A DNA stretch of 64,000 bases from NCBI GenBank assembly GCA_026745465.1, contig JACYXH010000733.1, forward strand, positions 798,501 through 862,500, given 5' to 3'. The position numbers and the translations under genes are program-made. Of the stretch, positions 47,528-63,524 are shown piece after piece (the first letter of the stretch is position 1; every line of letters starts with the position of its first letter). The notes under the pieces were generated by a model. The model was not told the DNA's origin and made no database searches. It saw nothing but the letters and a program-made list of their open reading frames with translations. Origin of the DNA: Lota lota. Taxonomy: Eukaryota; Chordata; Actinopteri; Gadiformes; Lotidae.

Positions 47528-48490
47528 TCACATCTTATCGTAGATCTCCAGTTTGATAATGGCCCGCCCATCACTGGACATGGTCCCGCGCAGGTCCAGC
47601 GCCCTGCCGGTGTACTTCACGCCAGAGCCGTTCGCCTCGTGGCGAAGGAAGCTGGTGAAGTCCTTCTCGTAGTACATGTGCTTGTAGAGCTTCTCGTCGA
47701 CTGCGCGCGTGTGTTCGAAGACGCCCACGCCTAGCCAGTTCTTGTAGCAGTTGTAGTCGAAGGGCACCGAGAACATCACCGCCATCAGCTCGTTGCAGTG
47801 GCGGTTGCGCATCTCGAAGAGCTCGTAGGTGAGCAGGCCGACGGTGCCCGTCGCCGTGTTGTCGTCCTTGGTGAAGGAGCACACCTCCGTCAGGCCGGTG
47901 CGCACCGTGGGCTGGGGGGGGCTGAAGCAGAAGCCACTCTCCAGGAACACCCTGGAAGACAGCGAGAGTCGGGGTGGGGGGGGGGGGGGGGGGGGGGGGG
48001 CACCATGAACGACAGGAAACAACAGGAAGGACAGTGCAGTGGTCAGGGTAGTCGACTCCCAGCCGAATGGTACTGGGTTCCAACGCCCATTTTCCACAGT
48101 CTAGATGTAGGCATCCTTGAGCAAGATACCTGCTTAGTAATGACATGCATTCTGAAGTTACTGTTGGTCACTTTGAAAAAATAATCTGTGCAACAAAAGA
48201 AAAGATTTACCATCTAGTAATTTAGCAGATGCATCATCCAAAAGTCTTACTGCGAATTCAGCTAAAGTAGGCAGACTGGTAATGAAAAAGGAAGTCTTTT
48301 GAGCATGGTTAAGAGGGTAGGAGTAAGATGGAGGTGGGAAGCAGTAAGATGGTGGTATGAAGCAGGTGAAGAAGGTGGTGACGTACTTGGGGTTGACCAG
48401 GCAGAAGGAGCTGCTTATGTTGGTGATCTCTACGGTACAGTTGCGGTTGGTGGTGAGCGCTATGGCATGGGACTCGGCAGTCTCAGGCAT
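47528..48490 (-). CDS. Actinoporin-like protein, copy B (two coding exons)
   Basis: The exons are 48387-48490 (ATG at 48490-48488, donor GTACGT) and 47528-47951 (acceptor TTCCAG, stop TGA at 47530-47528), again joined in phase 2 at NPK-VFLESG, giving 175 residues. FSVPFDYNCYKNWLGVGVF, VDEKLYKHMYYEK and HEANGSG align with copy A throughout. No signal peptide is present (MPETAESHAIAL). First exons are the same length in both genes (104 bp). In the intron just upstream of the acceptor there is a C25 tract (G25 on the plus strand, 47976-48000). Poly(A) signals on the minus strand lie at 47493-47488 and 47424-47419. Function in fish is unknown; it belongs to the actinoporin family by fold. Confidence 0.88.
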
Positions 48491-50275
48491 GGTTGCTTCT
48501 GGCGCCTAAAGACACACACAGAGTTCATCTAGCGATACAGTGCACAACACTGATGCCAGCTGAAGACACCTGCTGCTCAGCTAGCTGTAGGATATGCTTC
48601 CTGTACAATACACAATGCTAATGCCAACTTTACGATACTTAATTAATGCCAACTGTGTAATACACAACGCTAATGCTAGCTGTTCAGTACACAATGCTTA
48701 TGCTACAGTATGTACAGTACAGTACAGTGCAGTATGCAACAGTGCTGCTGTATCAACACTCATTTTAAATAAAGGTACTTCTTTGTAATATGGTCCATAA
48801 TTGTCATGGATGACAAAAAACATCTTCTCGAGCAGTGATGTTTTAACAAAGAAAATAGGATGTCTACTTTGTTGTTCAAATAGATTTAGAATGAAAACAA
48901 AACAACACTTACTTACTAAGTTATTACAGTTACCAAACATACTGTGGGGGCATTTGTTCCAAGCAGTACACATCACAACACAGTACTATAGCTGCAGATG
49001 CAATGCAAAAAAAAGACATTCCTTTAACTAACTTACACATGATCTGCAGTATCTTTCTCTCTCTCTCTACATACACACCTTGTGTGCTTTGGTGAATATT
49101 GTGGCAGTATGAAGTGGTAAAAAGTACTTACGGTGTGTTAAGTTACAGGCAGGAGGGTAAAGAGGTGACTGAACACTGCCACAGGCTTAGAATGGAGACA
49201 AGTAAATGGTCACACCCCTAGCTCCCTCGCTCCCTCGCACCCTGTGTCACTCACACACACGTTGTCACACCCCTAAGCTCCCTCGTTCTCCCTCTCTGTC
49301 ACACAAACATGCACAGTCAAACCCCTAGCTCCCTCTGTCTCTCTGTCACACACACACACACACGGTCACGCCATATCTCTCGCTTTGTCTGTCTCACACA
49401 CACACGCATGTGCGTACACAGTCACACCCCTCTACCTCTCTCTCTGACACCCAGAAACACACACACACACACACACCTCTGGTCCAGATTTGTGGAACAT
49501 CTGCCATCAACAAACGTTCACAGTTCAGGTTGAACCCATCAAGTTTTGCTAGTTCTACTTTTCAAACAAAATGAAGGATGGTAAAAAACCTATTCACTTT
49601 CAGCCAGTACTGGTGATAAATGATAATGATTGCAGATGAATAATGAAATACCAATGCGGTTTATTTGGTCATAAAAAATATAGTCTAAAAATATATATTG
49701 TCTTTAACAATGTCAAACATCCGCAAGTCATCAGTCTCGTATACTTGAATTGTAGTTTTATTCCAATCGATTATGATTTTGGATGTAATAACATAGTGTC
49801 AGAACAGTTTGAATGTTGCAGTAAACCCGGATTCCACGACCAGGTTAAAACAGTGGTGGCGAGGTTGGCAGTTTGACACCACACCCTAGGCCTTCTAAGT
49901 GATGATGGTGGTTTAGCACAGGTGCTCAAACCAGCTCACCTGAAAGAGTTTATATTGTTGCCGTAGTATTATTAATTCTGTTCAGTTCCCACGGCTAACC
50001 TGGTCTTTCTGGCCCTACAGTAAACGTTCAGAATAGTGACACGTCGTTTCTAGTCCAATCTAAACAAAAAGAGTGTGACAAAACTGGACTCTTGCGGGAA
50101 GCTTTCATCCTGAAGCACTTGGAGGGACAGGATGGCTCGGGGCACGCTATCCTGACCAATACAAAAACATTAACACCTACTCCACTTCAGGATGTAAAAC
50201 ACTTTCATATAATCAATTGCAAATATGGCCTGTACACTTTGTGTATGTCAATGACTAGTTCACATAGTGTTTGTA

Positions 50276-50733
50276 TGTGTGTGTGTGTGTGTGTGTGTCT
50301 GTGAGTATCTGTGTGTGGTATGGTACATTGTGAATGTGTGTGTTCTGTACAGTGTGTCTTTGTCCCTTAAGGTTTGCGTATGTGTGTCCTGTATGCTGTG
50401 GTTGTGTGTGGCCTGGAAACTATATGTATATGTATGTGTGTGTGTGTGTCCTGAACATTGTGTGTGTGTGTGTCCTGTAAACTATGCATGTGTGTGTATG
50501 TGTGTGTGTGTGTCGTGTATATATTGTGTTCGTGTGTCCTGTAAGAATTGCATGTGTGTATGTGTATGTTTGTGTCCTTTACATTGTATCCATGTGTGTC
50601 CTGTACACAGTGCATGTGTGTGGGAGTGTGTGTCCTGTACATTGTGCGCATGTTTGTCCTGTACACAATGCATGTGTGTTTTTGTGTGTGTGTTTGTTTC
50701 CTGTACATTGTGTGTGTGTCTTGTACACAGTGC

Positions 50734-50764
<31 letters not shown>

Positions 50765-50790
50765 TGTGTGTCTGTGTGTGTGTCCTTTAC
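50276..50790 (+). repeat. Degenerate GT-rich tandem array (GTGTCCTGTACA...GCATGTGTGTG)
   Basis: The word TGTGTGTCCTGTA recurs about ten times between 50385 and 50785, usually followed by CA(C/T)(A/T)(G/T)TG(C/T)(A/G) and a variable (GT)n stretch. The period is about 35-60 bases. Confidence 0.8.
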
Positions 50791-51070
50791 ACAGGGCATT
50801 TGTGCGTGTGTTTCTTTAAGACAGTACATGGGTCCTTTAGAACTGGGGGGCTTGCTTTTCTGAACCCTCCCTCCGCACCCCCTCCCCCTCTCTGAGGGTC
50901 GTATCTGGGGGGGCTTGTGTGTCAGGCCGTGACTGTCTTTTGACTCAAGCACCACTAGCCCCAGAGTAACATCCTGACGATGACACAATGCCCCGGCAAC
51001 CAGAGGAAAAAAAGATGTACATACAGTATATGTGTGTATTGATGTAATGTGTGTGTGTTGTTTTGCATGC

Positions 51071-51075
<5 letters not shown>

Positions 51076-51158
<83 letters not shown>
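51076..51158 (+). repeat. (GT)n microsatellite, 83 bp
   Basis: Perfect GT run. Confidence 0.98.
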
Positions 51159-51161
<3 letters not shown>

Positions 51162-53091
51162 CGTCCATGTGTGCATTGATTAAATTAAAACTAAGAAGAT
51201 AAAATAATTGTAAATTCAGTATGTTAATATTCTGGTCTTCATATGTTTTTTCAAAGCCATTTGTCAAATTACTAAAAATGTCTAGAAATATTGCTTTGTT
51301 GAGAGAGTAGTGTTTGCATACATTTGAAAACAGACCAAACATGTCAGGCATGTTTGATGGCGGTTTTGAAATTGATTGATGTTTCTGTATGACAGAGCTA
51401 GAGTCTAGCCAAAAGCGTACATTTGAAGTGCCAAGACCACCTGGGGGTATGAATATAACAACATATTGAATTCATGTCACTAAGGACATAAAAACTGTCG
51501 ACCTCTCAAAGATGGCCGCCAGAACCATATGTCCAACATGGCCCAATGATGAGTGCTCAGTCCCAACTACCTAGCCTTTTTGTGTATTATTTTGTGGTTT
51601 TTTATTGCTTTTATGCAGATGTTGCACTGTCGCTCACCCAGTAGGATTGTCACACACTACTGAATATCAGAGGATCACTTGCCACAGAAGTACAAGCTTG
51701 GGCGGAAGTACAAGCTTAGTACAAACGTGGGCGGAAGAGACCTCTTTGTTTTTCCGTCGTTATGTTTACAAGCAAGATGAAGAAGACGATGAAACGGGGC
51801 AGACGTGCCGAAATTCTAGAAATTCTTGCTCCCTGGTCCTTGAGATGCTATTTTAAAGATCAGACACTTCTATTTTCCCTGTGAGTTCAGATCAGTCATT
51901 CTGAGTGTAGTCTATATCCCTCCCCAGGCAGACAAGACTATTGCTTTGGTTGAACTGTATGGAATTACCAATGGTCTGCAGAAGAGGCAGCCTTTAATGT
52001 AAATGAAGATTTAAACAGAGCCAGTATGAAGAAGGTCCTGCCTAAATACCAGCAGTACATACACTTCACCACATGTGCAGAACAGACCCTGGACCATTGT
52101 TAAAACACGTTCCGGGACAGTTACAAACCCCTTGCTCGTCCTGCTTTTGGAAGGACTGACCAAGTCTACATTCTTGTCCTTCCCGCATACAAACAAAGGC
52201 TTCAACAGGTCAGGCCAGCTGTGAGAATGGATCGATGAAACGGTTTCTACTCTCAAGGACTGCTTCGAGTCCACCAAGTGATGTTTGAGGAGGCAGCCGG
52301 TAGGGACATAAATGAGTCTCCTGCTATGTTCGCCACTGCATCGATGTCGTTGTCCCCAAGCAGGTTGTCTGGGGTTTCCCCAATCAGAAGTCCTGGGATG
52401 ATGGCGACTATAACTCCGAGAATCCTGACCAGTACAGGAAGGCCATATTTGACCTACAGAAGGCCATCAGAGAAGCAAAAAGGGCAATAATCGACAAAAG
52501 TAGAGTCTAACTATGACTCCACATGCGCTCCACAGACTACACGGGAGGGCCTACAGTGAGGCCCAGCTGAACAACTTCTATCTGGGCTTGGAGAGGGACA
52601 AGCGACCTCCCCCTCCAGTCACTGAGCGCAAAGCCAAATGGATTGCCTACATTAACTGTAGCCGAGGCTAGAGCATCTTTCAAACAGATCCACCCTCACA
52701 ATGTGCCGGGCCCAGATGGCATAAGGCCCTCAGGGGAGGCGCTGAACAGCGAGTAGAGGTCTTCAGTGACATCTTTAACCTCTCCCTCCGCCTGTCTGCT
52801 CTGCTCACCTGCTTCAAGAGGACCACCATTGTCCCTCTGCCCAAGAGCACCAATGTCACCTGCATGAATGACTACCGGCCTGTAGCATTGACCTCAGTCA
52901 TTTTGTACAGCTCTGAGCAGCTAGTCAAATCAATCATCATCAATCATCAATCACGCCTTCCACCTCGGACCCTTTGCAGTGTGCATACCGGTCCAACAGA
53001 TCCATGGACGGCGTCATCGTCCTGGCAGTGCACACCGCCTTCTCTCACCGGGACAAAGGGAACACGTACTAAACACCTCGCTCTGTAGATG

Positions 53092-53758
53092 GGTTAGACC
53101 AGTGATCCCCAACCACCGGGCCACGGCCCGGTACCGGGCCGTGAGGCATTTGTTACCGGGCCGCACAGAAAGAATAAATAATTTATATTATTTCCGTTGT
53201 ATTGATTATTAGAGTCTGAAAGGTGTTTTATTTAAATAAATAAAAACTACCGGATTTTCTCCGACGTAACATTCGCCTGTGCCTCTTGACACGTCAAGAC
53301 GCTTGTCTTGGTCACGTGATACGTTACTCAAAAAATAAGCCGCAAACTAGCGAAAATGAGTAAAAAACAAACGTCTTTGGAGAGCTTCTTTGTAAAGGGG
53401 AAAAGGCCAACTGAGGAGCCAGAAGAGGAGCCTACGACCTCCAAGAAAAAGAAAGCTTCTTTTAACACTAGACAATACCAGGAGTCATACTTAAAATACG
53501 GGTTTATCGCAACAGGTGACTCTCACGCACCAAGTCCGCTCTGCAGAATATGTGGCGACAAGCTAGCAAACGAGGCAACTTATTCAGCGTTATGGTGAGT
53601 TGTATTTTTTTATGCACTTAACAATCGTTTTTATGCCGGTCGTGTTATTTTATTTTTGCTGTATTTATCTGCCACACCTTGAAGGCCGGTCCGTGAAAAT
53701 AATGCCTACATTAAACCGGTCCGTGGGACAAAAAAGGTTGGGGACCACTGGGTTAGAC
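53092..53758 (+). mobile_element. hAT (ZBED/Charlie-like) DNA element, 651 bp, with perfect 8-bp target duplication
   Basis: The element spans 53100-53750. The left end CAGTGATCCCCAACC and the reverse complement of the right end CAGTGGTCCCCAACC match at 14 of 15 positions. The flanks 53092-53099 and 53751-53758 are both ggttagac, an 8-bp duplication as expected for hAT. The flanks are LINE sequence, so the element inserted into an existing LINE copy. It is an internally deleted relic carrying only the start of a transposase-like ORF. Confidence 0.95.
53356..53598 (+). pseudogene. Truncated hAT transposase N-terminus (BED-finger type)
   Basis: ATG at 53356 opens MSKKQTSLESFFVKGKRP, then a Lys-rich block and SYLKYGFIATGDSHAPSPLC followed by RICGDKLANEA. 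This is the N-terminus typical of ZBED5/FAM200-type hAT transposases. The first zinc-binding pair CxxC is present but the HxnH half and the catalytic RNase H-like domain are absent. The frame ends after 80 residues at ATG|gtgagt, a donor-like site, followed at once by the element's right part. Non-functional as a transposase. Confidence 0.85.
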
Positions 53759-54300
53759 TACCTGTCGGGGAGACCCCAGGTGGTGAGGATCGATGACCTC
53801 ACCTCCTCCGCGGTGATCGCCAACACAGGCACCGCCCAGGGGCTGTGTGCTCAGCCCCCCTCCTGTTCGCCTGGTTCACACATGGCCGTGTGGCAGCGCA
53901 CAGTACAGACCTCGTTGTCAAGGTTGCTGACCGGAGCGGCACAACCAAGTAAGGTCCTACGCAGGGTCGACTGGACTACAGAACACGTCATTGGCAGAGA
54001 GCGATACGGTCCATCTTGTCTCACACCGGCAGACTGAAGGACAGTGTCTGTCCTAGAGACGTCAAGCTTCTCAACAGTAGGAGAGGTCTTACATTCACAG
54101 CTCACTTTATAACCGTATTAACCTAAATAATGTAATAATTGATATTCTACCTCATAATCTGTAACTGACTCTTGCACATAACTGGATTTTGGATAGTTTT
54201 TTTGTTATGTTTTTACCCTTTAATATAGTTATTGGTTTCTCGTGTATTTATCTTTATATGTTATTTATTATTATTATTGTTCCGCATTCTTTATCGTTCT

Positions 54301-55887
54301 AGAATAGTATGCCTTAAATAGGTATTGCTGGTGACTTGTCATAAGAATTTCAGTGTCCAGTCTGACTGTGCTTGATATATTACAAATGCAAAGAAGAGTC
54401 AAACAATATTCTTGTTGTTGTAAGTCTCTGTTAATAGCTAGATGAAGGCGGTTGGATTTTAAAATGAACAAAAGCAGCACATTAAATGGAAATGAAACGG
54501 TTTGAAATTAGTTGTTATCTATCTTTACTTTTTCCCTTTTCCTTGTCAATGTCTGCCTATACCTCCAGGTAGTGTGAACTAACACATGCAGAGAGAAAGT
54601 CTTCTCTCTCTTTTTTTCTTTTTCTTTAACAAGCCTGTTGGAAACTACTTAGAAAATACTTTGTGGATGTCTTTGTTTGGTTTGAAAATGTGTAGACTTA
54701 AATCAAAATAAAACATATTTTTACAAAATAAGCCCATTCAGCAGAGGGCAGTGTTAAGACATTATGTGTTTGAGTCGGTGTTCAGAACGTAGCAACTTGC
54801 AGGCCTAAATAAAAAAAAAATCTCCAGCTAGACAGGGGTTGTGTATCAGTCACACAGATCATAGATTTGTTTTTGAAGTTGCTCTGAAAGTCACCTCATG
54901 GTCACTATTCAACTCTGACAATGATTTTGAATAAATTCAACTATTATTACAAATCTCTTCATTCTGAATACTAAACTAAGTCCCCTGTGGTAACAGGGTT
55001 AAAACCATTCTTAAAATGGTTTTAAACCTGAAAACATCTAAATTTACCAACAATTGACATGTAATGTAATGTAATGTATGTGTAATGTGTTAACACGTTT
55101 CTTGGAAAATAGGCCTATACATGACTGCAAGATATAAGCAATAAAAACAGTAAAGGACTGAATTATCATTCTCTTGTGCTTTGGAAAATCTAATCAAATC
55201 TTACCTGCCAAAGACCTAGATAGGCCTGCTTTTAGTAGAATTGGAGTACTTTTAACATTTATGGATGTAATCTTCCTTGTTTGAATGTTTAAAAAACAAC
55301 ATGAAAAGAGAGAGCATAGGCATACATTCATATATACCCATTCCTCTCTTAACAGAAAATAGATTTGTGACTACAGACCAACGAGAGTTCTCATTGTTTG
55401 GCTAATAATAATATTGGGCTTTGTAAACTTTTTTTGGGAGGCAGTTTGTCCCAGTGAAAGCCAGTGGAGAAATCGGCCAAATAATTATGATTATAAAAAT
55501 ATGAAAGGAAAGAAAAAGACTAGTGGACTTCAAAGTATTTTGAGTGCGTGAGAGCGTGAACATGAGTGAGTGGCTGAGGTTGGGCTAGGTAAGGTCATTT
55601 TATGGTTAGCTTGGGAGAAGCTAAAAAGAGATATGCAGATAGCCCATGGTCATGTCTGGGGGAAAGATAACGGTGGAGGGGAAAGTGAAATTGTCATGCT
55701 TTGGTATCATACAAGCACAAGAGTTGCTGAAAGCATTTTCTCAAATGTCATGGAGAACATTGAGATTCAGGTCTTATTCACACACCTCATCAAGGTAAAA
55801 TTATTAATAAAAGAAAATCAGATTCATTACAAGTTTGGTCTTTTCTTTTATAGAGATGTTACTGGTGCACTTTCACTGACCACCACT

Positions 55888-55963
<76 letters not shown>

Positions 55964-56199
55964 GCTTAGTATTTTAGAAGGACTAATACTATATACAAGC
56001 ATTAATACTGATATGTTGACACAAATTGATTATCAAACTAAACATGAAAACAAACATAAGTTGTGTGGGTGCGATCTTTGAATCGAACATGGTAATATTA
56101 TTTTAACACACACACACACACTTTTCCCCCCTCAACAGTCTACTCTTGAGAATGTAGGTTCTAACTCATCTACCCCATAGGCAACAATCCCATGGCAAT
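54301..56199. other. Gene-poor region upstream of c1ql
   Basis: AT-rich sequence with no supported gene. It holds an imperfect hairpin (GGTTAAAACCATT / AATGGTTTTAAACC, about 54999-55029), a TGTAATG run near 55060-55087 and (CA)n at 55889-55961. Confidence 0.6.
55889..55961 (+). repeat. (CA)n microsatellite, 73 bp
   Basis: Perfect CA run. Confidence 0.98.
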
Positions 56200-60570
<4,371 letters not shown>

Positions 60571-62000
60571 AGGGGGTTCAAAGGTCACATCCACAGACAT
60601 CCACTTCCTGTCTTCCACTCTGCGATGTGGCGGGGCAGGTTGGCATTGTCTCTAGTCACTGATCCAGTCAGTCAGTTATGTAACGTTAGTTTTTGTCTTT
60701 GTTCATAAAAAAAGCCCCCTGCACTCAAAAGCTCAAAAATGTTCTTTTGCGGTGAATTTCCTTTCGGCAGCATGACGTTTGGTGTGACAGATTCTTTCAC
60801 AGGCAGAAACGTTTATCCCCCCTTTTCTTCTAACACAGATGGACAGCTTCTCTGTGCTTCCTGGACGTTGTTGGTGATGTGCCTGTATAACTCAAATTTG
60901 TGATGTCAGAACTAGGCCAGACCTATCATGGTCCAGTAGGCAAAAATATTCCAGTTTCTCACAAGAGGGTTGGGGGTAGGAGGGGGATGCTATTTCATAC
61001 ATCCTGTTATTGTCAATGAGTGTAAGGCAGTTTATTGGAAATATGGTATCTACATATTCATATTCAAAATGAAACATATTGTAATGGTTTGGAAGTCGTG
61101 TGCAGGGGACTCTTAATGGCGGCCATCCGTTGCTAGTAGTAACCGTCTACCTCAAGCGTTGTGCTGTTCCTCATCATCCATACGTCATAGTACAAAGTAT
61201 TACAGCGTGCCTACAACTATTGGGGGAGAAAGAGAGGAAAGCCATGTAATTGGTTGATTGAGACAGAGGTGAGCCACGCTATTGGTGGATTGAGAGTGGT
61301 AAGCCGTGCGATTGGTGGAGAGAAATACAGGTGAGCCACGCTATTGGTGGTTTGAGAGAGTCGGGCCACCTGGAACGACGTGAGCCATGCGATGGGTGGA
61401 CAGGGAGTTGCAGCCAGGAGTTTTAGGTTAAGAAAAACAACGGTCACTGCCACTCGGGCTGTCACTTTAAATCCTAGTCGTGGATCCATGCGCCCCGTCT
61501 TCTTCTGTCCGTACCTGCTTGGCTGAGTAAGCATTCTCTCACGCTGCTTCGGATGGTCATTTAGGATGACAGACGCTTTCCTAAAATGTTGTTTGTTTGT
61601 GTTTTTGTTGTGACGAAACACCATGTCAGGTTGTGTTATGTTTTGCATATTGTGCAAGTGTTTAACATTGTACATTTTGAAATTGATAGCTGATGTATGA
61701 ACACAGTCAGAGAAGTCTACATTAATATCTATATTTATTTGTGTGTGTAATAAATTCATATTGCTGTTGGTCGTTACTCTAATGATACTATATGTGTGAG
61801 AGAATCACAGGTGATTTATAAATCTATTAATTATTGACCTCGAACGTAAAAACAAATTTTATTGTATTCATTGATGATGATGAGGATGAGGATGAACAAA
61901 TGGCTATGCTTGATGAGAAATTTAAATCAAATGTAACGTAGTCTTTTTTTCTAATCTGTTCTTCAATGTTCATGCCTTTCACTAATAAACATAGGGTCTC
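60571..62000 (+). other. c1ql 3'UTR with candidate poly(A) signals
   Basis: Non-coding sequence follows the stop, with AATAAA at 61749-61754 and 61984-61989. It contains a degenerate tandem repeat at about 61233-61405. The length is inferred. Confidence 0.5.
61233..61405. repeat. Degenerate ~40-bp tandem repeat, about four copies
   Basis: The phrase GTGAGCCACGCTATTGGTGG and variants (AAGCCATGTAATTGGTTG, AAGCCGTGCGATTGGTGG, GTGAGCCATGCGATGGGTGG) recurs four to five times at intervals of about 35-60 bases. Confidence 0.75.
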
Positions 62001-62252
62001 ATAATTGGCAGTGACTTATTTATGTGTTTTTATTGATCAATTCATCAAGTCAGCTGCTTATTCATCAACTCCCTATTCATCCCTATTGGTGATTTTCTTT
62101 CCAGGGAAATTCTAAAGCTGATCAGAACCAAGCCATCAGAATATGGCCAGATCAGGAGCCAATCAAAACCCTTTCAGATCAGGAGCCAATCAAACACTCC
62201 CGATCAAAATGCCAAACGGCTCCAAAGATAATTGCGCCTCACAATCAGAGGA

Positions 62253-62444
62253 ATGGCCTATGTGAGAATTGTCCTCCTAATTGTGTTAATTATTGTGGGA
62301 GGCCTATTTAATACAATCTACTGTGTTAAGCCAGTTTGGGAACTGCGAAATGACGTCGATGTAGAGGATGTAGAGAAATGTGCGATAAAGTTAGGATTAA
62401 AGATGGAGAATAAAATCCAGGACAATGTCAAGGCTCCACGCTGA
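62253..62444 (+). CDS. Possible small ORF, 63 residues with a hydrophobic N-terminus
   Basis: ATG at 62253 (G at -3 and +4) opens MAYVRIVLLIVLIIVGGLFN, a hydrophobic segment long enough for a signal peptide or a single membrane span, followed by a charged, probably helical tail (DVDVEDVEKCAIKLGLKMEN) to TGA at 62442-62444. I do not recognise it. It could be a microprotein, an exon fragment or chance; no splice signals or codon evidence decide the matter. Confidence 0.2.
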   Translation: MAYVRIVLLIVLIIVGGLFNTIYCVKPVWELRNDVDVEDVEKCAIKLGLKMENKIQDNVKAPR

Positions 62445-63456
62445 CGGGAGCCTCAGAGACAGCTGGAAATCCCGGTGGGGGGGGGGATTTCCGAACTACT
62501 CTGAACTACAAACTAATAGACTTGGTGGTTTTTATGAGACTTGGCTCTGAGAGTGAACAGCTTGAGTGAGTCTAGACATGGCTTTGCTCGCTCATTATGT
62601 TTGATTTCAAAGCCATCCGCACAGAGAAGAAAGGTTTGGCCATCGGCGAGTTCCACCAGGCGCTGCTAAACTTATGAAAACTTGCCTTTTTGTTTTTGTG
62701 TTAAACATGCCAAATCAATGAATATTATCTTCAGTTGGAATATGGCATTTATTCATATTTAGACAATCAATAGCTCAAGTCAAAAAAGAATATAACGTTA
62801 ACATAGAGTAACAACTGCTATTGCTTCATTTCTCTTCAACCCGCACCGTGCACATTCTTTGTGGTACAATCACAAAAACTACAATCACTAGGCAAACTAG
62901 GCAAAACATTTCAATCAAAAAAAGACAAAGTCAAGTCCAACACAAACACACTGTGCACACCTTGTCCGCACGTTGAAGCTTCTGCGAGTCATCTAAAATG
63001 TATTTGTAGCAGGAACACTCTGCCAGCCCGCGGCTTGGCGTCAAAGCCTGCTTGTCCAAAGACAAAAACTTTCCTCCAGACCCAATTAAGGCCGAGAGGC
63101 GGAGAGAACCGCGGAGGTCATCCGGTCCACAGGGGGAGCCCCACGCTAGAGCGGCTTTCTCCTTCCAGGGTGGATGAGCCCATCGTTGTCAAATTACAGA
63201 GACCTCATGTCACAATGTCAGAGAACAAGGGCCTGCGGCGTGTGTGAATGAGCACTTGAGAAAACCTTCAGAAATGACCAATCGCTCCGGGGTCAACGAC
63301 AGTGTCGCAACTTTACTTGGCTTCTCTGCCGTGTGAGGGCATTCCAACGCTGTATTTGATCAAAGGATGAAAGAAAAGAACAAGAAGTGTCCTTGTATCA
63401 CTTGAAATAGTTAAAATGTGCATCCTATGTGTTTCTGTGTGTTTAAGAGTGCCTGC

Positions 63457-63524
<68 letters not shown>

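Larger units (their letters stand above)
48491..51889. other. Gene-poor region upstream of actinoporin-like copy B
   Basis: No gene is supported. It contains CA/CT-rich sequence (49220-49480), a GT-rich degenerate tandem array (50276-50790), (GT)n at 51076-51158 and ordinary AT-rich sequence. The proximal part should hold the promoter of copy B. Confidence 0.6.
51890..54300 (+). mobile_element. Degraded non-LTR retrotransposon (jockey/CR1-like), split by a hAT element
   Basis: In shifting frames the sequence recalls a widespread fish LINE: an endonuclease-domain remnant (LARPAFGRTDQVYILVLPAY, about 52130), a linker, FKRTTIVPLPKSTNVTC (about 52815), NDYRPVALTSVILYSSEQLV (52868) and, after the hAT insertion, LSGRPQVVRIDDLTSSAVIA (about 53765) and an 'AQGLCAQPP' relic of the QGCVLSPLL motif (about 53830). 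The catalytic YADD region is missing. The C-terminal and 3' region follow to about 54300. Many stops; inactive. Boundaries are approximate. Confidence 0.8.

Noticed and set aside
47571-48184. 191-residue minus-strand and 128-residue plus-strand ORFs over actinoporin-like copy B
   Set aside because: Alternative frames of the GC-rich second exon; the phase-matched spliced reading explains the region.
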